Part shown: one piece after another, positions 8,128 through 16,551 of the stretch
Layout: each line of letters starts with the position of its first letter
Numbering within the stretch: the first letter of the stretch is position 1
DNA from: Actinomycetales bacterium UBA1383
Lineage (GTDB): Bacteria; Actinomycetota; Actinomycetes; Actinomycetales; Actinomycetaceae
Assembly: GCA_002305415.1 (NCBI GenBank)
Contig: DBQX01000067.1
Coordinates: 1-56,892 of the forward strand
Direction: 5' to 3'
Length of the DNA stretch: 56,892 bases
The notes under the pieces: model-generated
The model's database searches: none
What the model was told of the DNA's origin: nothing
Seen by the model: the letters and a program-made list of their open reading frames with translations, nothing else
Translations under genes and position numbers: made by a program

Positions 8128-9123
8128 ATGTCTAACAATGACCGTCCCGTGGTGTCCGCCCTCGCGCTCCCGGACAAGGACGCCGCCGCACTGGCCGCCA
8201 TGTTCCAGGCGCTCGCGGATCCGCTGCGGGTGCGGGTGGTCGCCTACCTCGCCGCCTCGCCGGAGGGGCGGGCCACGGTCACGGAGCTCGCCGCGCTGAC
8301 GCACCTCTCCCAGCCGACCGTCTCGCACCACCTCCGCGTCCTCCGCGAGGCCGGGATCCTGCGGGCGGAGGCACAGGGAACCGCGCGGTGGCAGGAACTG
8401 GCGCCCGGGCTCGCGAGCGACCTCGCCGTCACCTTCGTGCACCTCCTCTCGAACAGGTCGGCCCCGGCCCCTGCGGTGCCTGCGCGTGCCACCGCCGCCC
8501 ACGGCATCGAGGATGCCCACCGGTCCCTCGACGCGCTCGCCCAGGAACTCGTGCGGAGCTACCCCGAGCTCGCCCCGGAGGTCATCCACAAAGTGGTGTT
8601 CGAGTCGTACGCCGCCCTCGCCCGGTCGAGCCGGATCGGCACGCACGTCGTCGTCCTGACCGAGCGCTTCGCGCGCCAGCGACTCGACGACATCCGGCGG
8701 TCACGCACGGACGAGCCGGCCAGGCCGCAGATCCTCTTCGTGTGCGTCCAGAACGCGGGACGCTCCCAGCTGGCCGCCGCCCTCGCGCGGAAGCATGGCG
8801 GCGAGGCCGTCGTGGTCCGGTCCGCTGGGTCGATCCCCGCCGCCGAGATCCACGAACACGTGCGTACCGTGCTGGAGGAGATCGGCGGGACCCAGGACGC
8901 CTTCCCCAAGCCGCTGACCGACGACGCCGTCCGGGCGGCCGACGTCGTCATCACCATGGGCTGCGGCGACGCCTGCCCGTACTACCCCGGCAAGCGCTAC
9001 GAGGACTGGGCAGTGGGCGACCCGGCCCTCGCCTCGCTCGACGGCGTCCGCGCCATCGCCGCGGACCTCGACACGCGGGTGCGCACGCTGCTCGCGGACA
9101 TCCTGCCGGAGGGGGCATCCTGA
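8128..9123 (+). CDS. ArsR-type repressor fused to low-molecular-weight arsenate reductase
   Basis: 331 residues in three parts. Residues about 20-105 are a winged helix of ArsR type (LSQPTVSHHLRVLREAGIL). Residues about 125-195 are the three-helix dimerisation region often found before actinobacterial arsenate reductases. Residues about 203-331 are a phosphatase-fold ArsC with P-loop Cys206 (CVQNAGRS), MGCGDACP (Cys279, Cys283) and the acid motif EDWAVGDPA. The ArsC part resembles mycothiol-linked Corynebacterium enzymes. The protein has only these three cysteines, so the DNA-binding half lacks the usual As(III)-binding cysteine cluster. No efflux pump gene is near. It sits directly behind a tandem palindromic operator. 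Sensing through the reductase cysteines is my inference. Confidence 0.9.
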   Translation: MSNNDRPVVSALALPDKDAAALAAMFQALADPLRVRVVAYLAASPEGRATVTELAALTHLSQPTVSHHLRVLREAGILRAEAQGTARWQELAPGLASDLAVTFVHLLSNRSAPAPAVPARATAAHGIEDAHRSLDALAQELVRSYPELAPEVIHKVVFESYAALARSSRIGTHVVVLTERFARQRLDDIRRSRTDEPARPQILFVCVQNAGRSQLAAALARKHGGEAVVVRSAGSIPAAEIHEHVRTVLEEIGGTQDAFPKPLTDDAVRAADVVITMGCGDACPYYPGKRYEDWAVGDPALASLDGVRAIAADLDTRVRTLLADILPEGAS

Positions 9124-9132
9124 GCCACCACC

Positions 9133-9138
9133 TACGAT
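9133..9138 (+). promoter_or_regulatory. -10 hexamer TACGAT before the 9146 gene
   Basis: TACGAT is followed by 7 nt and ATG 9146. A G-rich GGGGGG touches the start codon and is too close for a Shine-Dalgarno sequence, so this looks like a leaderless internal promoter. Confidence 0.45.
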
Positions 9139-9145
9139 GGGGGGC

Positions 9146-9478
9146 ATGGACTTCCTCTACGCCTCCCTCGTGCTCCTCCACTTCCTCTCGTGGGCGATCG
9201 TCCTGGGGTTCGCCGTCGCCTTCCTCCGGAAGGGTGAGGTCCCCAGGGGCCTGATGCACGCGGCGCTGAGCGCGCTCGTCACCGGCATCCTGATCGTGGG
9301 GGCGCGGGAGATGACCGGCGAGGAGGTCGACTACATCAAGATCGGGATCAAGCTCGTCATCGCGGCGGTGGTCGCCGGGCTGGCGGTCGTCGCGGAGCGG
9401 CGCGCCGGCGGCGCGAGGCTCCTCGGGCCCATCGCGGGCCTGACGGCCGTGAACATGGCCGTCGCGGTGTTCCTCTGA
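9146..9478 (+). CDS. Small integral membrane protein (three to four helices)
   Basis: 110 residues, almost entirely hydrophobic: segments at about 3-25, 33-50, 58-75 and 85-110, with one acidic stretch (about 54-60) between helices. I know this type only as an uncharacterised actinobacterial family. The start is ATG 9146, seven nt after TACGAT; an upstream in-frame ATG at 9137 overlaps the -10. The stop codon overlaps the start of the next membrane protein by one base (TGATG), so the two are translated together and may act as a pair. Confidence 0.75.
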   Translation: MDFLYASLVLLHFLSWAIVLGFAVAFLRKGEVPRGLMHAALSALVTGILIVGAREMTGEEVDYIKIGIKLVIAAVVAGLAVVAERRAGGARLLGPIAGLTAVNMAVAVFL

Positions 9479-9960
9479 TGTCGCCCGTCGGCGAGGTCCT
9501 CGTCGGAGTCGCGATCGTCGTCGGGGTCATCGGCGCCGCCATCCAGGTCTATCCCGGCTCGCTGATCGTGGCGGGCGCGGTCCTCATCTGGGGAGCCGTC
9601 ACCGGTGGGGCCGTCGGCTGGACCGTGGCGGTCGTGGCGATCGCCGCCGTCGTGATCGCGTCGGTCGGGAAGTACCTCGCGGCGGGCGGCCACCTGAAGC
9701 GCGCCGGCGTGCCGGGCCACACGATGCTGGCGGGCGGCGTCGTCGGGGTCATCGGGATGTTCGTGATCCCGGTCATCGGGCTGCCGATCGGGTTCGTCCT
9801 GGGGGTGTACCTCGCCGAGTACCGCCGGCTGCGCACCGCCGCTGGAGCCTGGGAGGCCTCGAAGGCGGCCATCCGCGCGACCGGACTCACGATCCTCATC
9901 GAACTCGGCGGCGCCACCGTCGCGGCGGGTGCGTGGGTCATCGGGCTGTTGCTGACCTGA
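9478..9960 (+). CDS. DUF456 family membrane protein
   Basis: 160 residues with about four to five hydrophobic stretches and two copies of a Gly-rich helix-turn pattern (VGVIGAAIQVYPG at 13-25 and VVGVIGMFVIPVIG at about 87-100). The P-G-P/S-type glycine hairpins and total length fit DUF456, an uncharacterised inner-membrane family with an internal duplication. The start is coupled to the previous gene by a one-base overlap. The pcrA gene follows 46 nt downstream with its own promoter-like TAAGCT. Function unknown. Confidence 0.8.
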   Translation: MSPVGEVLVGVAIVVGVIGAAIQVYPGSLIVAGAVLIWGAVTGGAVGWTVAVVAIAAVVIASVGKYLAAGGHLKRAGVPGHTMLAGGVVGVIGMFVIPVIGLPIGFVLGVYLAEYRRLRTAAGAWEASKAAIRATGLTILIELGGATVAAGAWVIGLLLT

Positions 9961-9990
9961 CCCGCGTCGGAGGGCGTCGGTGACCTCACC

Positions 9991-9996
9991 TAAGCT
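9991..9996 (+). promoter_or_regulatory. -10 hexamer TAAGCT upstream of pcrA
   Basis: TAAGCT ends 10 nt before ATG 10007, giving a predicted leader of only 3-4 nt with no Shine-Dalgarno sequence. Confidence 0.4.
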
Positions 9997-10006
9997 TGAC
10001 GGTGCC

Positions 10007-12421
10007 ATGAGCCTGTTCGACAACCTCGCCGCCTTCGCCACCGCCACCCCGCGCGCGGAGGCGAGCCTGCCCGTCCTGCCCCCCGCCGCGGCACGCGGCG
10101 GCTCAGGGCGGGTCGAGGCGGACCCCGGTGCGCTGCTGCGCGGCCTCAACCCGCCGCAGCGGGCGGCGGTGGTCCACGAGGGCGGCCCGCTGCTGATCGT
10201 CGCCGGTGCGGGTTCCGGGAAGACCCGCGTGCTCGCCCACCGGATCGCCCACCTCCTCGCGACGGACCGGGCGCGGCCGGGGGAGATCCTGGCCATCACG
10301 TTCACCAACAAGGCCGCCGCCGAGATGCGCGAACGCGTGACGTCGCTGGTCGGCCCCGCCGCACGGCACATGTGGGTCTCCACGTTCCACTCCGCGTGCG
10401 TGCGGATCCTGCGTGCCGAGCACGCGCATCTCGGCCTCCGCTCGACCTTCTCGATCTACGACGCGGCGGACTCCCAGCGGCTGATGACGCTCGTGTGCCG
10501 CCACCTCGACCTCGATCCGAAGAAGTTCAATCCGAAGACCATCTCCCACAAGGTCTCGGACCTCAAGAACGAGCTCGTGGACCCCGACGGGTACGCCTCA
10601 CGCGTGTCTGGTGACAACCCCTTCGAGAACGCGGTGCGTGACGCCTACCGCGTGTACCAGCAGCGTCTGCGGGAGGCGAACGCGCTCGACTTCGACGACC
10701 TCATCATGACGACCGTCAACCTCCTGCAGGCGTTCCCGGCAGTCGCCGAGCACTACCACCGGCGCTTCCGCCACGTGCTGGTCGACGAGTACCAGGACAC
10801 CAACCACGCCCAGTACGTGCTGGTGCGGGAGATCGTGGGCTCCGGGAAGGACGAGGTCCCCTCCGCCGGGCTGACCGTCGTCGGCGACTCCGACCAGTCG
10901 ATCTACGCGTTCCGTGGCGCGACCATCCGCAACATCGAGGAGTTCGAGCAGGACTACCCGCACGCGACCACGATCCTGCTGGAGCAGAACTACCGCTCCA
11001 CCCAGAACATCCTGAGCGCGGCGAACGCCGTCATCGCCCGCAACGCGGGCCGCCGGGAGAAGAACCTCTGGACCGACGCCGGGAGCGGCAACCCCGTCGT
11101 CGGCTACGTGGCGGACTCGGAGCACGACGAGGCGCGTTTCATCGCCGCGGAGATCGACGAGCTGGCACGGGCCGCGGGCGTGGCCCCCGGCGACGTCGCC
11201 GTCTTCTACCGGACGAACGCGCAGTCGCGCGCCCTGGAGGAGGTCTTCATCCGGTCCGGGCTGCCCTACCGGGTGGTGGGTGGCACGAGGTTCTACGAGC
11301 GCAAGGAGATCAAGGACGCCGTCGCGTACCTCCGGGCCATCGTGAATCCCGACGACGCCGTGAACCTCCGCCGCATCCTCAACGTCCCGCGGCGCGGGAT
11401 CGGTGAGCGCTCCGAGGCGATGCTGGCCGCCCACGCCGAACGGGAGCGCGTCTCCTTCGGCCAGGCCGTCGACGCGGCGGCCGACCCCGCCGTCGACATC
11501 CCGGGTCTCTCGGGCCGCAGCCGCACCCTCGTCGCCGGTTTCGCCCGCCTCATGGCGGAACTGCGGGCGTTCGCGCGGACGGCGTCTCCCGCCGAGGTCC
11601 TCGACGCCGCCCTCGACCGGTCGGGCTACCTCGCGGAGCTGCGCGCCTCGAGCGATCCGCAGGACGGTTCCCGGGTCGAGAACCTCGCGGAGCTGCACGC
11701 CGTCGCGGCGGAGTTCTCCGAGAACGAGCCCGAGGGCGACCTCGCCGACTTCCTGGAGCGCGTGGCCCTCGTCGCGGACGCCGACCAGATCCCCGACCGC
11801 GCCGAAGGGGGCGGGCAGATCACGCTGATGACCGTGCACACCGCGAAGGGACTCGAGTTCCCGGTCGTGTTCGTGACGGGACTGGAGGACGGCACGTTCC
11901 CGCACCAGCGTTCGCTCGCCGATGCGGAGGAGCTCTCGGAGGAGCGCCGCCTCGCCTATGTGGCCCTCACCCGCGCCCGACGGCGCCTGTACCTGACGCG
12001 CGCCGCGGTGCGGACCACGTGGGGCACCCCGCAGCAGCTGCCCGGGTCGCGGTTCCTGGCCGAGATCCCGCCGTCGGTCCTCGAGTGGCGCCGGGAACGC
12101 TCCTCGACGGAGGAACTCCGCGCGGGCGAGGACCGGCGCGGTGCCTGGGGCCCCGAACGCGGCGGCTGGGGCGCCCAGCGGCCGGGGAGGGGCACGACGT
12201 CGCGCCCGGCGCGGAACGGCACGGCGCGGACCGCGGACGTGGCAACCCCGCGCGACGTGCCGAGCCTGAAGCCCGGGGACCGCGTGACGCACGACAGCTA
12301 CGGCCTCGGCACCGTCGTCGCCCTCGAGGGTGCGGGGTCCTCCACCGTCGCACGGATCGACTTCGGCTCGGCGGGGACGAAGCGCCTGCTGCTGCGGTAC
12401 ACCCCGGTCGAGAAACTCTGA
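10007..12421 (+). CDS. pcrA: ATP-dependent DNA helicase, UvrD/PcrA type
   Basis: 804 residues. Superfamily 1A helicase motifs occur in order: Q-motif (LNPPQRAAV), Walker A (AGAGSGKTRVL), ITFTNKAAAEM, Walker B (VDEYQDTNHAQ), GDSDQSIYAFRGA, EQNYRST, TVHTAKGLEF and VALTRAR. The C-terminus ends in the PcrA-type Tudor-like domain (LKPGDRVTHDSYGLGTV) that contacts RNA polymerase. The enzyme unwinds 3'-5' and serves nucleotide excision repair, replication restart and removal of stalled polymerase. ATG 10007 is chosen because it follows TAAGCT closely; the in-frame ATG at 9980 lies upstream of the hexamer. The basic Gly/Arg-rich linker at about 700-745 is poorly conserved. It is a stand-alone gene. 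Confidence 0.95.
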   Translation: MSLFDNLAAFATATPRAEASLPVLPPAAARGGSGRVEADPGALLRGLNPPQRAAVVHEGGPLLIVAGAGSGKTRVLAHRIAHLLATDRARPGEILAITFTNKAAAEMRERVTSLVGPAARHMWVSTFHSACVRILRAEHAHLGLRSTFSIYDAADSQRLMTLVCRHLDLDPKKFNPKTISHKVSDLKNELVDPDGYASRVSGDNPFENAVRDAYRVYQQRLREANALDFDDLIMTTVNLLQAFPAVAEHYHRRFRHVLVDEYQDTNHAQYVLVREIVGSGKDEVPSAGLTVVGDSDQSIYAFRGATIRNIEEFEQDYPHATTILLEQNYRSTQNILSAANAVIARNAGRREKNLWTDAGSGNPVVGYVADSEHDEARFIAAEIDELARAAGVAPGDVAVFYRTNAQSRALEEVFIRSGLPYRVVGGTRFYERKEIKDAVAYLRAIVNPDDAVNLRRILNVPRRGIGERSEAMLAAHAERERVSFGQAVDAAADPAVDIPGLSGRSRTLVAGFARLMAELRAFARTASPAEVLDAALDRSGYLAELRASSDPQDGSRVENLAELHAVAAEFSENEPEGDLADFLERVALVADADQIPDRAEGGGQITLMTVHTAKGLEFPVVFVTGLEDGTFPHQRSLADAEELSEERRLAYVALTRARRRLYLTRAAVRTTWGTPQQLPGSRFLAEIPPSVLEWRRERSSTEELRAGEDRRGAWGPERGGWGAQRPGRGTTSRPARNGTARTADVATPRDVPSLKPGDRVTHDSYGLGTVVALEGAGSSTVARIDFGSAGTKRLLLRYTPVEKL

Positions 12422-12465
12422 CCCTCCACTCGAGGGTGACGGCGCGCCGCCCGGGCCGTCCGGGC
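12421..12465 (+). terminator. Two small hairpins after pcrA
   Basis: ACCCTC-N5-GAGGGT (12421-12437) starts at the last base of the stop codon, and GCCCGG-N5-CCGGGC lies at 12449-12465. Each stem has only 6 bp and no U-tract follows, so this is a weak call. Confidence 0.3.
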
Positions 12466-12496
12466 CTCGGGACCTACCCTCGAGGTGGGAGGGAAC

Positions 12497-14314
12497 ATGG
12501 CCGCTGCACCGAGACCTCGACAGATCCGCGGGCTGGACGGACTGCGAGCACTCGCCATCGCCGCGGTGCTGGTGTTCCACCTCCGCCCGGCGTCCCTGAC
12601 GGGTGGATTCCTGGGGGTGGACGTCTTCTTCGTCGTGTCCGGCTTCCTCATCACCACGCTCCTCCTGCGGGAGATGGCCGAGAAGGGCCGGCTCAACCTG
12701 CCCGCCTTCTGGACGCGGCGGGCCCGCCGCCTGCTGCCCGCGCTCGTGCTGGTCGTCGTCACGTCCGTCTCCCTCAGCCTGCTGATCGGCGAGGACCTCC
12801 TCGTGGGCATCGGCAGGCAGACAGTGGGGGCGCTGACCTTCTCCAGCAACTGGATCGAGATCGCGGCCGGCTCCTCGTACTTCGCCTCGACCTCACCGCA
12901 GCTGTTCGCGAACTTCTGGTCGCTCGCGGTCGAGGAGCAGTTCTACCTGTTCTGGCCGATCCTCTTCGCGCTGTTCCTCGCGCTCGTGCCGGTGCCGCGG
13001 CGGCGCGCGGGCGTGGCCGCGGGGCTGGCGGTCGCGTCGGCGCTGGCCATGGCCGTGCTGGTTCGGCCCGGGGAGGACGCCACCCGGGTCTACTACGGCA
13101 CGGACACCCACGCCTTCGGCCTGCTCCTCGGGGTCGCGCTGGCCTTCCTCTGGGCGAGTGAGTCCGTCCTCGACTCCCCGGCGTGGCGGCGAGTCGCGCC
13201 GGCCGCCGGCCCCGCCGCGCTCGCCGGGCTCCTCGCCCTGATGCTCGTGCTGGACGAGAACCGCATCGCGACGTTCCGGGGCGGCCTCTTCCTGGGCTCG
13301 CTGCTGACCGCCGTCCTCATCGCGGCGCTCCTGCCCGGGCGGAGCCCGCTGCTCGGCGTCCTGGAGGCCCGGCCCGTCACGTGGCTCGGGCAGCGCTCCT
13401 ACGGCATCTACCTGTGGCACTGGCCCGTCCTGCTCATCCTCACCGCCCTGCTGCCCGCCGCGGCCCTCGACTCGCCAGGGCACTGGCTCATCCGGGGGCT
13501 CGCACTGGGGCTGACCCTGGCGGTGTCGGCGGCCTCCTACCGCTACCTCGAGATGCCGGTGCGACGCCGTGGCTTCCGCGCCTGCCTCGCAGAGGTGCGC
13601 GAGGCGGTCACGGGACCCGTGCTGATCCCCAAGCTCGCGGCCGGCGCCGTCGGCGTCCTCGGTGTGATGACGGTCGTGGGGATCGCCACCGCCCCCGAGA
13701 AGTCCGCCGCCCAGCAGGCGATCGAGGCAGGCCAGGCCGCCATCGAGTCCCAGGCCGATTCCGGCGCCGCCGCGTCGGCACCGGCCCGCCAGGTGCGCGC
13801 GGACGCGGCCCTCGACCGTTCGGTGCCCGAGGGCGGGGAGATCACCGCCTTCGGGGACTCCATGGTGGTCACCAGCCTGCACGCACTCGAGGATCGCTTC
13901 CCCGGCATCCACATCGACGCGCTCTCGAACAACCAGTGGAAGCACGCCGCCGGCGTCGTCGGCGCCGCGCTCGCCGAGGGCCGGGTTGGGCGCGGCGTCG
14001 TGATCGACTACGGCACGAACGCGGGCGTGAGCGATCCCGAGGTGGTGCGCGAGGTCCTCGACATGCTGGGGCCCAAACGGCTCGTGGTGGTCGTGAACCT
14101 CTACAGCCACTCCACCTTCATCGACTCCTCGAACGCGCTGCTCGCGGACGTGGTCGCCGACTACCCGAATGCCATCGTCGCGGACTGGAACACGGCGATC
14201 GGGGCAGACCCGTCACTGCTCCAGTCGGACCGGACGCACCCGGACATCGAGGGGGCCCTGCTGTTCGCCGACACCGTCAAGGCGGCGTTCGAGGAGCTGG
14301 CCGCGCGCTCCTGA
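12497..14314 (+). CDS. Membrane acyltransferase with extracytoplasmic SGNH domain
   Basis: 605 residues. The N-terminal half (about 1-370) is a ten-helix acyltransferase-3 domain: RGLDGLRALAI at the start with the catalytic-type H-L-R-P, FFVVSGFLIT, and FWSLAVEEQFYLFWP. The C-terminal part (about 445-605) is an SGNH hydrolase-like domain: block I FGDSM, block III YGTNAG, block V DRTHPD. The layout is that of OatA-type proteins, which carry an acetyl or other acyl group across the membrane and place it on peptidoglycan or another surface glycan. ATG 12497 has Shine-Dalgarno GGGAGGG four nt ahead; GTG 12485 is in frame too. TACCCT at 12475-12480 is the likely -10. The exact acceptor is unknown. 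Confidence 0.92.
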   Translation: MAAAPRPRQIRGLDGLRALAIAAVLVFHLRPASLTGGFLGVDVFFVVSGFLITTLLLREMAEKGRLNLPAFWTRRARRLLPALVLVVVTSVSLSLLIGEDLLVGIGRQTVGALTFSSNWIEIAAGSSYFASTSPQLFANFWSLAVEEQFYLFWPILFALFLALVPVPRRRAGVAAGLAVASALAMAVLVRPGEDATRVYYGTDTHAFGLLLGVALAFLWASESVLDSPAWRRVAPAAGPAALAGLLALMLVLDENRIATFRGGLFLGSLLTAVLIAALLPGRSPLLGVLEARPVTWLGQRSYGIYLWHWPVLLILTALLPAAALDSPGHWLIRGLALGLTLAVSAASYRYLEMPVRRRGFRACLAEVREAVTGPVLIPKLAAGAVGVLGVMTVVGIATAPEKSAAQQAIEAGQAAIESQADSGAAASAPARQVRADAALDRSVPEGGEITAFGDSMVVTSLHALEDRFPGIHIDALSNNQWKHAAGVVGAALAEGRVGRGVVIDYGTNAGVSDPEVVREVLDMLGPKRLVVVVNLYSHSTFIDSSNALLADVVADYPNAIVADWNTAIGADPSLLQSDRTHPDIEGALLFADTVKAAFEELAARS

Positions 14315-14336
14315 TGCGACGGCCGGACCGAGCCGA

Positions 14337-14342
14337 TACGAT
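14337..14342 (+). promoter_or_regulatory. -10 hexamer TACGAT of sucCD
   Basis: TACGAT predicts a start near 14349 and a leader of about 50 nt that carries the Shine-Dalgarno sequence GGAAGGAA (14382-14389) before GTG 14399. Confidence 0.45.
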
Positions 14343-14398
14343 CGACAATCGTCTCGACGTCGAGGCAAATCGCACCCGTCCGGAAGGAACCGAGCCGC

Positions 14399-15565
14399 GT
14401 GGACCTCTACGAGTACCAGGCGCGCGATCTCTTCGCCGCCCACGGCGTCCCCGTCCTGGGCGGGCGCATCGCCACCACCGCCGCCGAGGCGCGGGAGGCC
14501 GCCATCGCTCTCGGCGACGGCCTCAAGGTCGTCAAGGCGCAGGTGAAGACCGGGGGCCGCGGGAAGGCCGGCGGCGTCAAACTCGCCCGTACTCCGGACG
14601 AGGTGGCCGGGCGGGCAGGTGAGATCCTCGGGATGGACATCAAGGGGCACACCGTCCGGACGGTGCTCATCGCCGAGGGGGCGGACATCGCGGAGGAGTA
14701 CTACGTCTCCATCCTGCTCGACCGGGCCGAGCGGCGGTATCTCGCCATGGCGTCGGTCGAGGGCGGGATGGAGATCGAGCAACTGGCCGTGGAGCGGCCG
14801 GAGGCGCTCGCCCGCATCGCCGTCGACCCCCTCGCGGGGGTGGACCGCGCGAAGGCGGAGGAGATCGTGTCCGCCGCGGGGTTCCGCGCGGAGATCCGCG
14901 AACGGGTCGTGGACGTGCTCCTGGGGCTGTGGGACGTCTACCACGGCGAGGACGCCACGCTCGTGGAGGTCAACCCCCTCGTCCTCACCGACGACGGCAG
15001 GATCATCGCCCTCGACGGCAAGGTGACCCTCGATGACAACGCGGCGTTCCGCCACCCGGACCACGAGTCCCTCGTTGACCACGCCGCCGCCGATCCCCTC
15101 GAGGCGCGGGCGAAGGCCCTGGACCTGAACTACGTGAAGCTGGACGGGCAGGTGGGGATCATCGGCAACGGGGCCGGCCTGGTGATGTCGACTCTCGACG
15201 TCGTCGCGCTCGCGGGCGAGCCGTACGGCGTGAAGCCCGCCAACTTCCTCGACATCGGAGGCGGTGCCTCGGCCGAGGTCATGGCCGCGGGCCTCGACGT
15301 CATCCTCGCCGACCCGCAGGTCAAGGCGGTGCTCGTCAACGTGTTCGGCGGCATCACGGCGTGCGACGAGGTCGCGAACGGCATCGTCCAGGCCCTCCGG
15401 ATGCTCGGGGACGCGGCGACGAAGCCGTTCGTCGTGCGCCTCGACGGCAACAACGTGGAGGAGGGGCGCCGCATCCTCGCGGCCGCCGCACACCCCCTCG
15501 TCACGATGGTGGACACGATGGATGGCGCGGCCGCCGCGGCCGCCGAGCTGGCACACGGGAGCTGA
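14399..15565 (+). CDS. sucC: Succinyl-CoA synthetase beta subunit (ADP/GDP-forming)
   Basis: 388 residues, full length. It has the ATP-grasp fold with MDLYEYQARDLF at the start, the nucleotide-binding KAQVKTGGRGKAGGVK and Mg-ligand segment EVNPLV. The C-terminal CoA-ligase part carries FLDIGGGASAEV and VFGGITACDEVANG. With sucD it makes the TCA-cycle enzyme that converts succinyl-CoA to succinate with substrate-level phosphorylation. The GTG start has Shine-Dalgarno GGAAGGAA. sucD follows 6 nt downstream. The nucleotide preference (ADP or GDP) cannot be read with certainty. Confidence 0.96.
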   Translation: MDLYEYQARDLFAAHGVPVLGGRIATTAAEAREAAIALGDGLKVVKAQVKTGGRGKAGGVKLARTPDEVAGRAGEILGMDIKGHTVRTVLIAEGADIAEEYYVSILLDRAERRYLAMASVEGGMEIEQLAVERPEALARIAVDPLAGVDRAKAEEIVSAAGFRAEIRERVVDVLLGLWDVYHGEDATLVEVNPLVLTDDGRIIALDGKVTLDDNAAFRHPDHESLVDHAAADPLEARAKALDLNYVKLDGQVGIIGNGAGLVMSTLDVVALAGEPYGVKPANFLDIGGGASAEVMAAGLDVILADPQVKAVLVNVFGGITACDEVANGIVQALRMLGDAATKPFVVRLDGNNVEEGRRILAAAAHPLVTMVDTMDGAAAAAAELAHGS

Positions 15566-15571
15566 ACGGAC

Positions 15572-16489
15572 ATGGCGATCTTCCTCGACGAGAACTCCCG
15601 GGTCATCGTGCAGGGCATGACCGGGTCGGAGGGCCAGAAGCACACCCGGCGCATGCTGTCGGCCGGCACGGCCGTCGTCGCGGGCGTCAACCCTCGCAAG
15701 GCGGGCACGAGCGTGGACTTCGAGGTCACTCCCGTCGGCCCCGGGGCTGGCGGCGTGCGCGCCGGCACGGTGTCCGTGCCCGTGTACGGCACCGTGTCGG
15801 AGGCGAAGGAGGCCACGGGTGCCGGCGTCTCGGTGGTCTTCGTGCCCCCCGCCTTCGCAAGGTCCGCGGTCATCGAGGCGGTCGACGCCGGCATGGACCT
15901 CGTGGTGATCATCACCGAGGGCATCCCGGTGGCGGACACGGCCGAGTTCTTCACGTACGCGGAGCGCCGGGGGGTCCGCCTCATCGGGCCGAACTGCCCT
16001 GGCATCATCAGCCCCGGAAAGTCCAACGTCGGCATCACACCGCCCGACATCACCGGCGCCGGTCCCATCGGGCTCGTCTCAAAGTCCGGCACGCTGACCT
16101 ACCAGATGATGTACGAACTCCGTGACCTCGGGTTCACCACCTGCATCGGCATCGGTGGGGACCCGATCATCGGCACCACCCACATCGATGCGCTCGCCGC
16201 CTTCGAGGCGGATCCCGACACCCGCGTGATCGTCATGATCGGCGAGATCGGCGGCGATGCCGAGGAGCGCGCGGCCGCCTTCATCCGCGAGCACGTCACC
16301 AAGCCGGTCGTCGGATACGTGGCCGGCTTCACCGCACCTGAGGGGAAGACCATGGGTCACGCCGGCGCGATCGTCTCCGGCTCGTCCGGGACGGCCCAGG
16401 CGAAGAAGGAGGCACTGGAGGCCGCGGGCGTGAAGGTCGGCCGCACGCCGACCGAGACGGCGCAGCTCGCGCGCGCGCTCCTGGGCTGA
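15572..16489 (+). CDS. sucD: Succinyl-CoA synthetase alpha subunit
   Basis: 305 residues. The N-terminal CoA-binding Rossmann domain has the VQGMTGSEGQKHT motif and a swivel region. The phosphohistidine loop lies at GHAGAIVSGSSGTA, where the His accepts phosphate during catalysis. GPNCPGIISPGKSNVGI and GIGGDPIIGT are family signatures. It partners sucC, which ends 6 nt upstream. No terminator is clear in the 62 nt after the stop, but the next gene has its own leaderless-type promoter. Confidence 0.96.
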   Translation: MAIFLDENSRVIVQGMTGSEGQKHTRRMLSAGTAVVAGVNPRKAGTSVDFEVTPVGPGAGGVRAGTVSVPVYGTVSEAKEATGAGVSVVFVPPAFARSAVIEAVDAGMDLVVIITEGIPVADTAEFFTYAERRGVRLIGPNCPGIISPGKSNVGITPPDITGAGPIGLVSKSGTLTYQMMYELRDLGFTTCIGIGGDPIIGTTHIDALAAFEADPDTRVIVMIGEIGGDAEERAAAFIREHVTKPVVGYVAGFTAPEGKTMGHAGAIVSGSSGTAQAKKEALEAAGVKVGRTPTETAQLARALLG

Positions 16490-16538
16490 CATTCCCTCCC
16501 GGCGGCGAGGCGGCCCCGCCAGCGCCGGGTCCGGCTCG

Positions 16539-16544
16539 TACGAT
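16539..16544 (+). promoter_or_regulatory. -10 hexamer TACGAT of the DUF6350-like gene
   Basis: TACGAT is followed by 7 nt and ATG 16552. The in-frame ATG 16543 overlaps the hexamer and would not be transcribed. Confidence 0.5.
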
Positions 16545-16551
16545 GGCCGCG

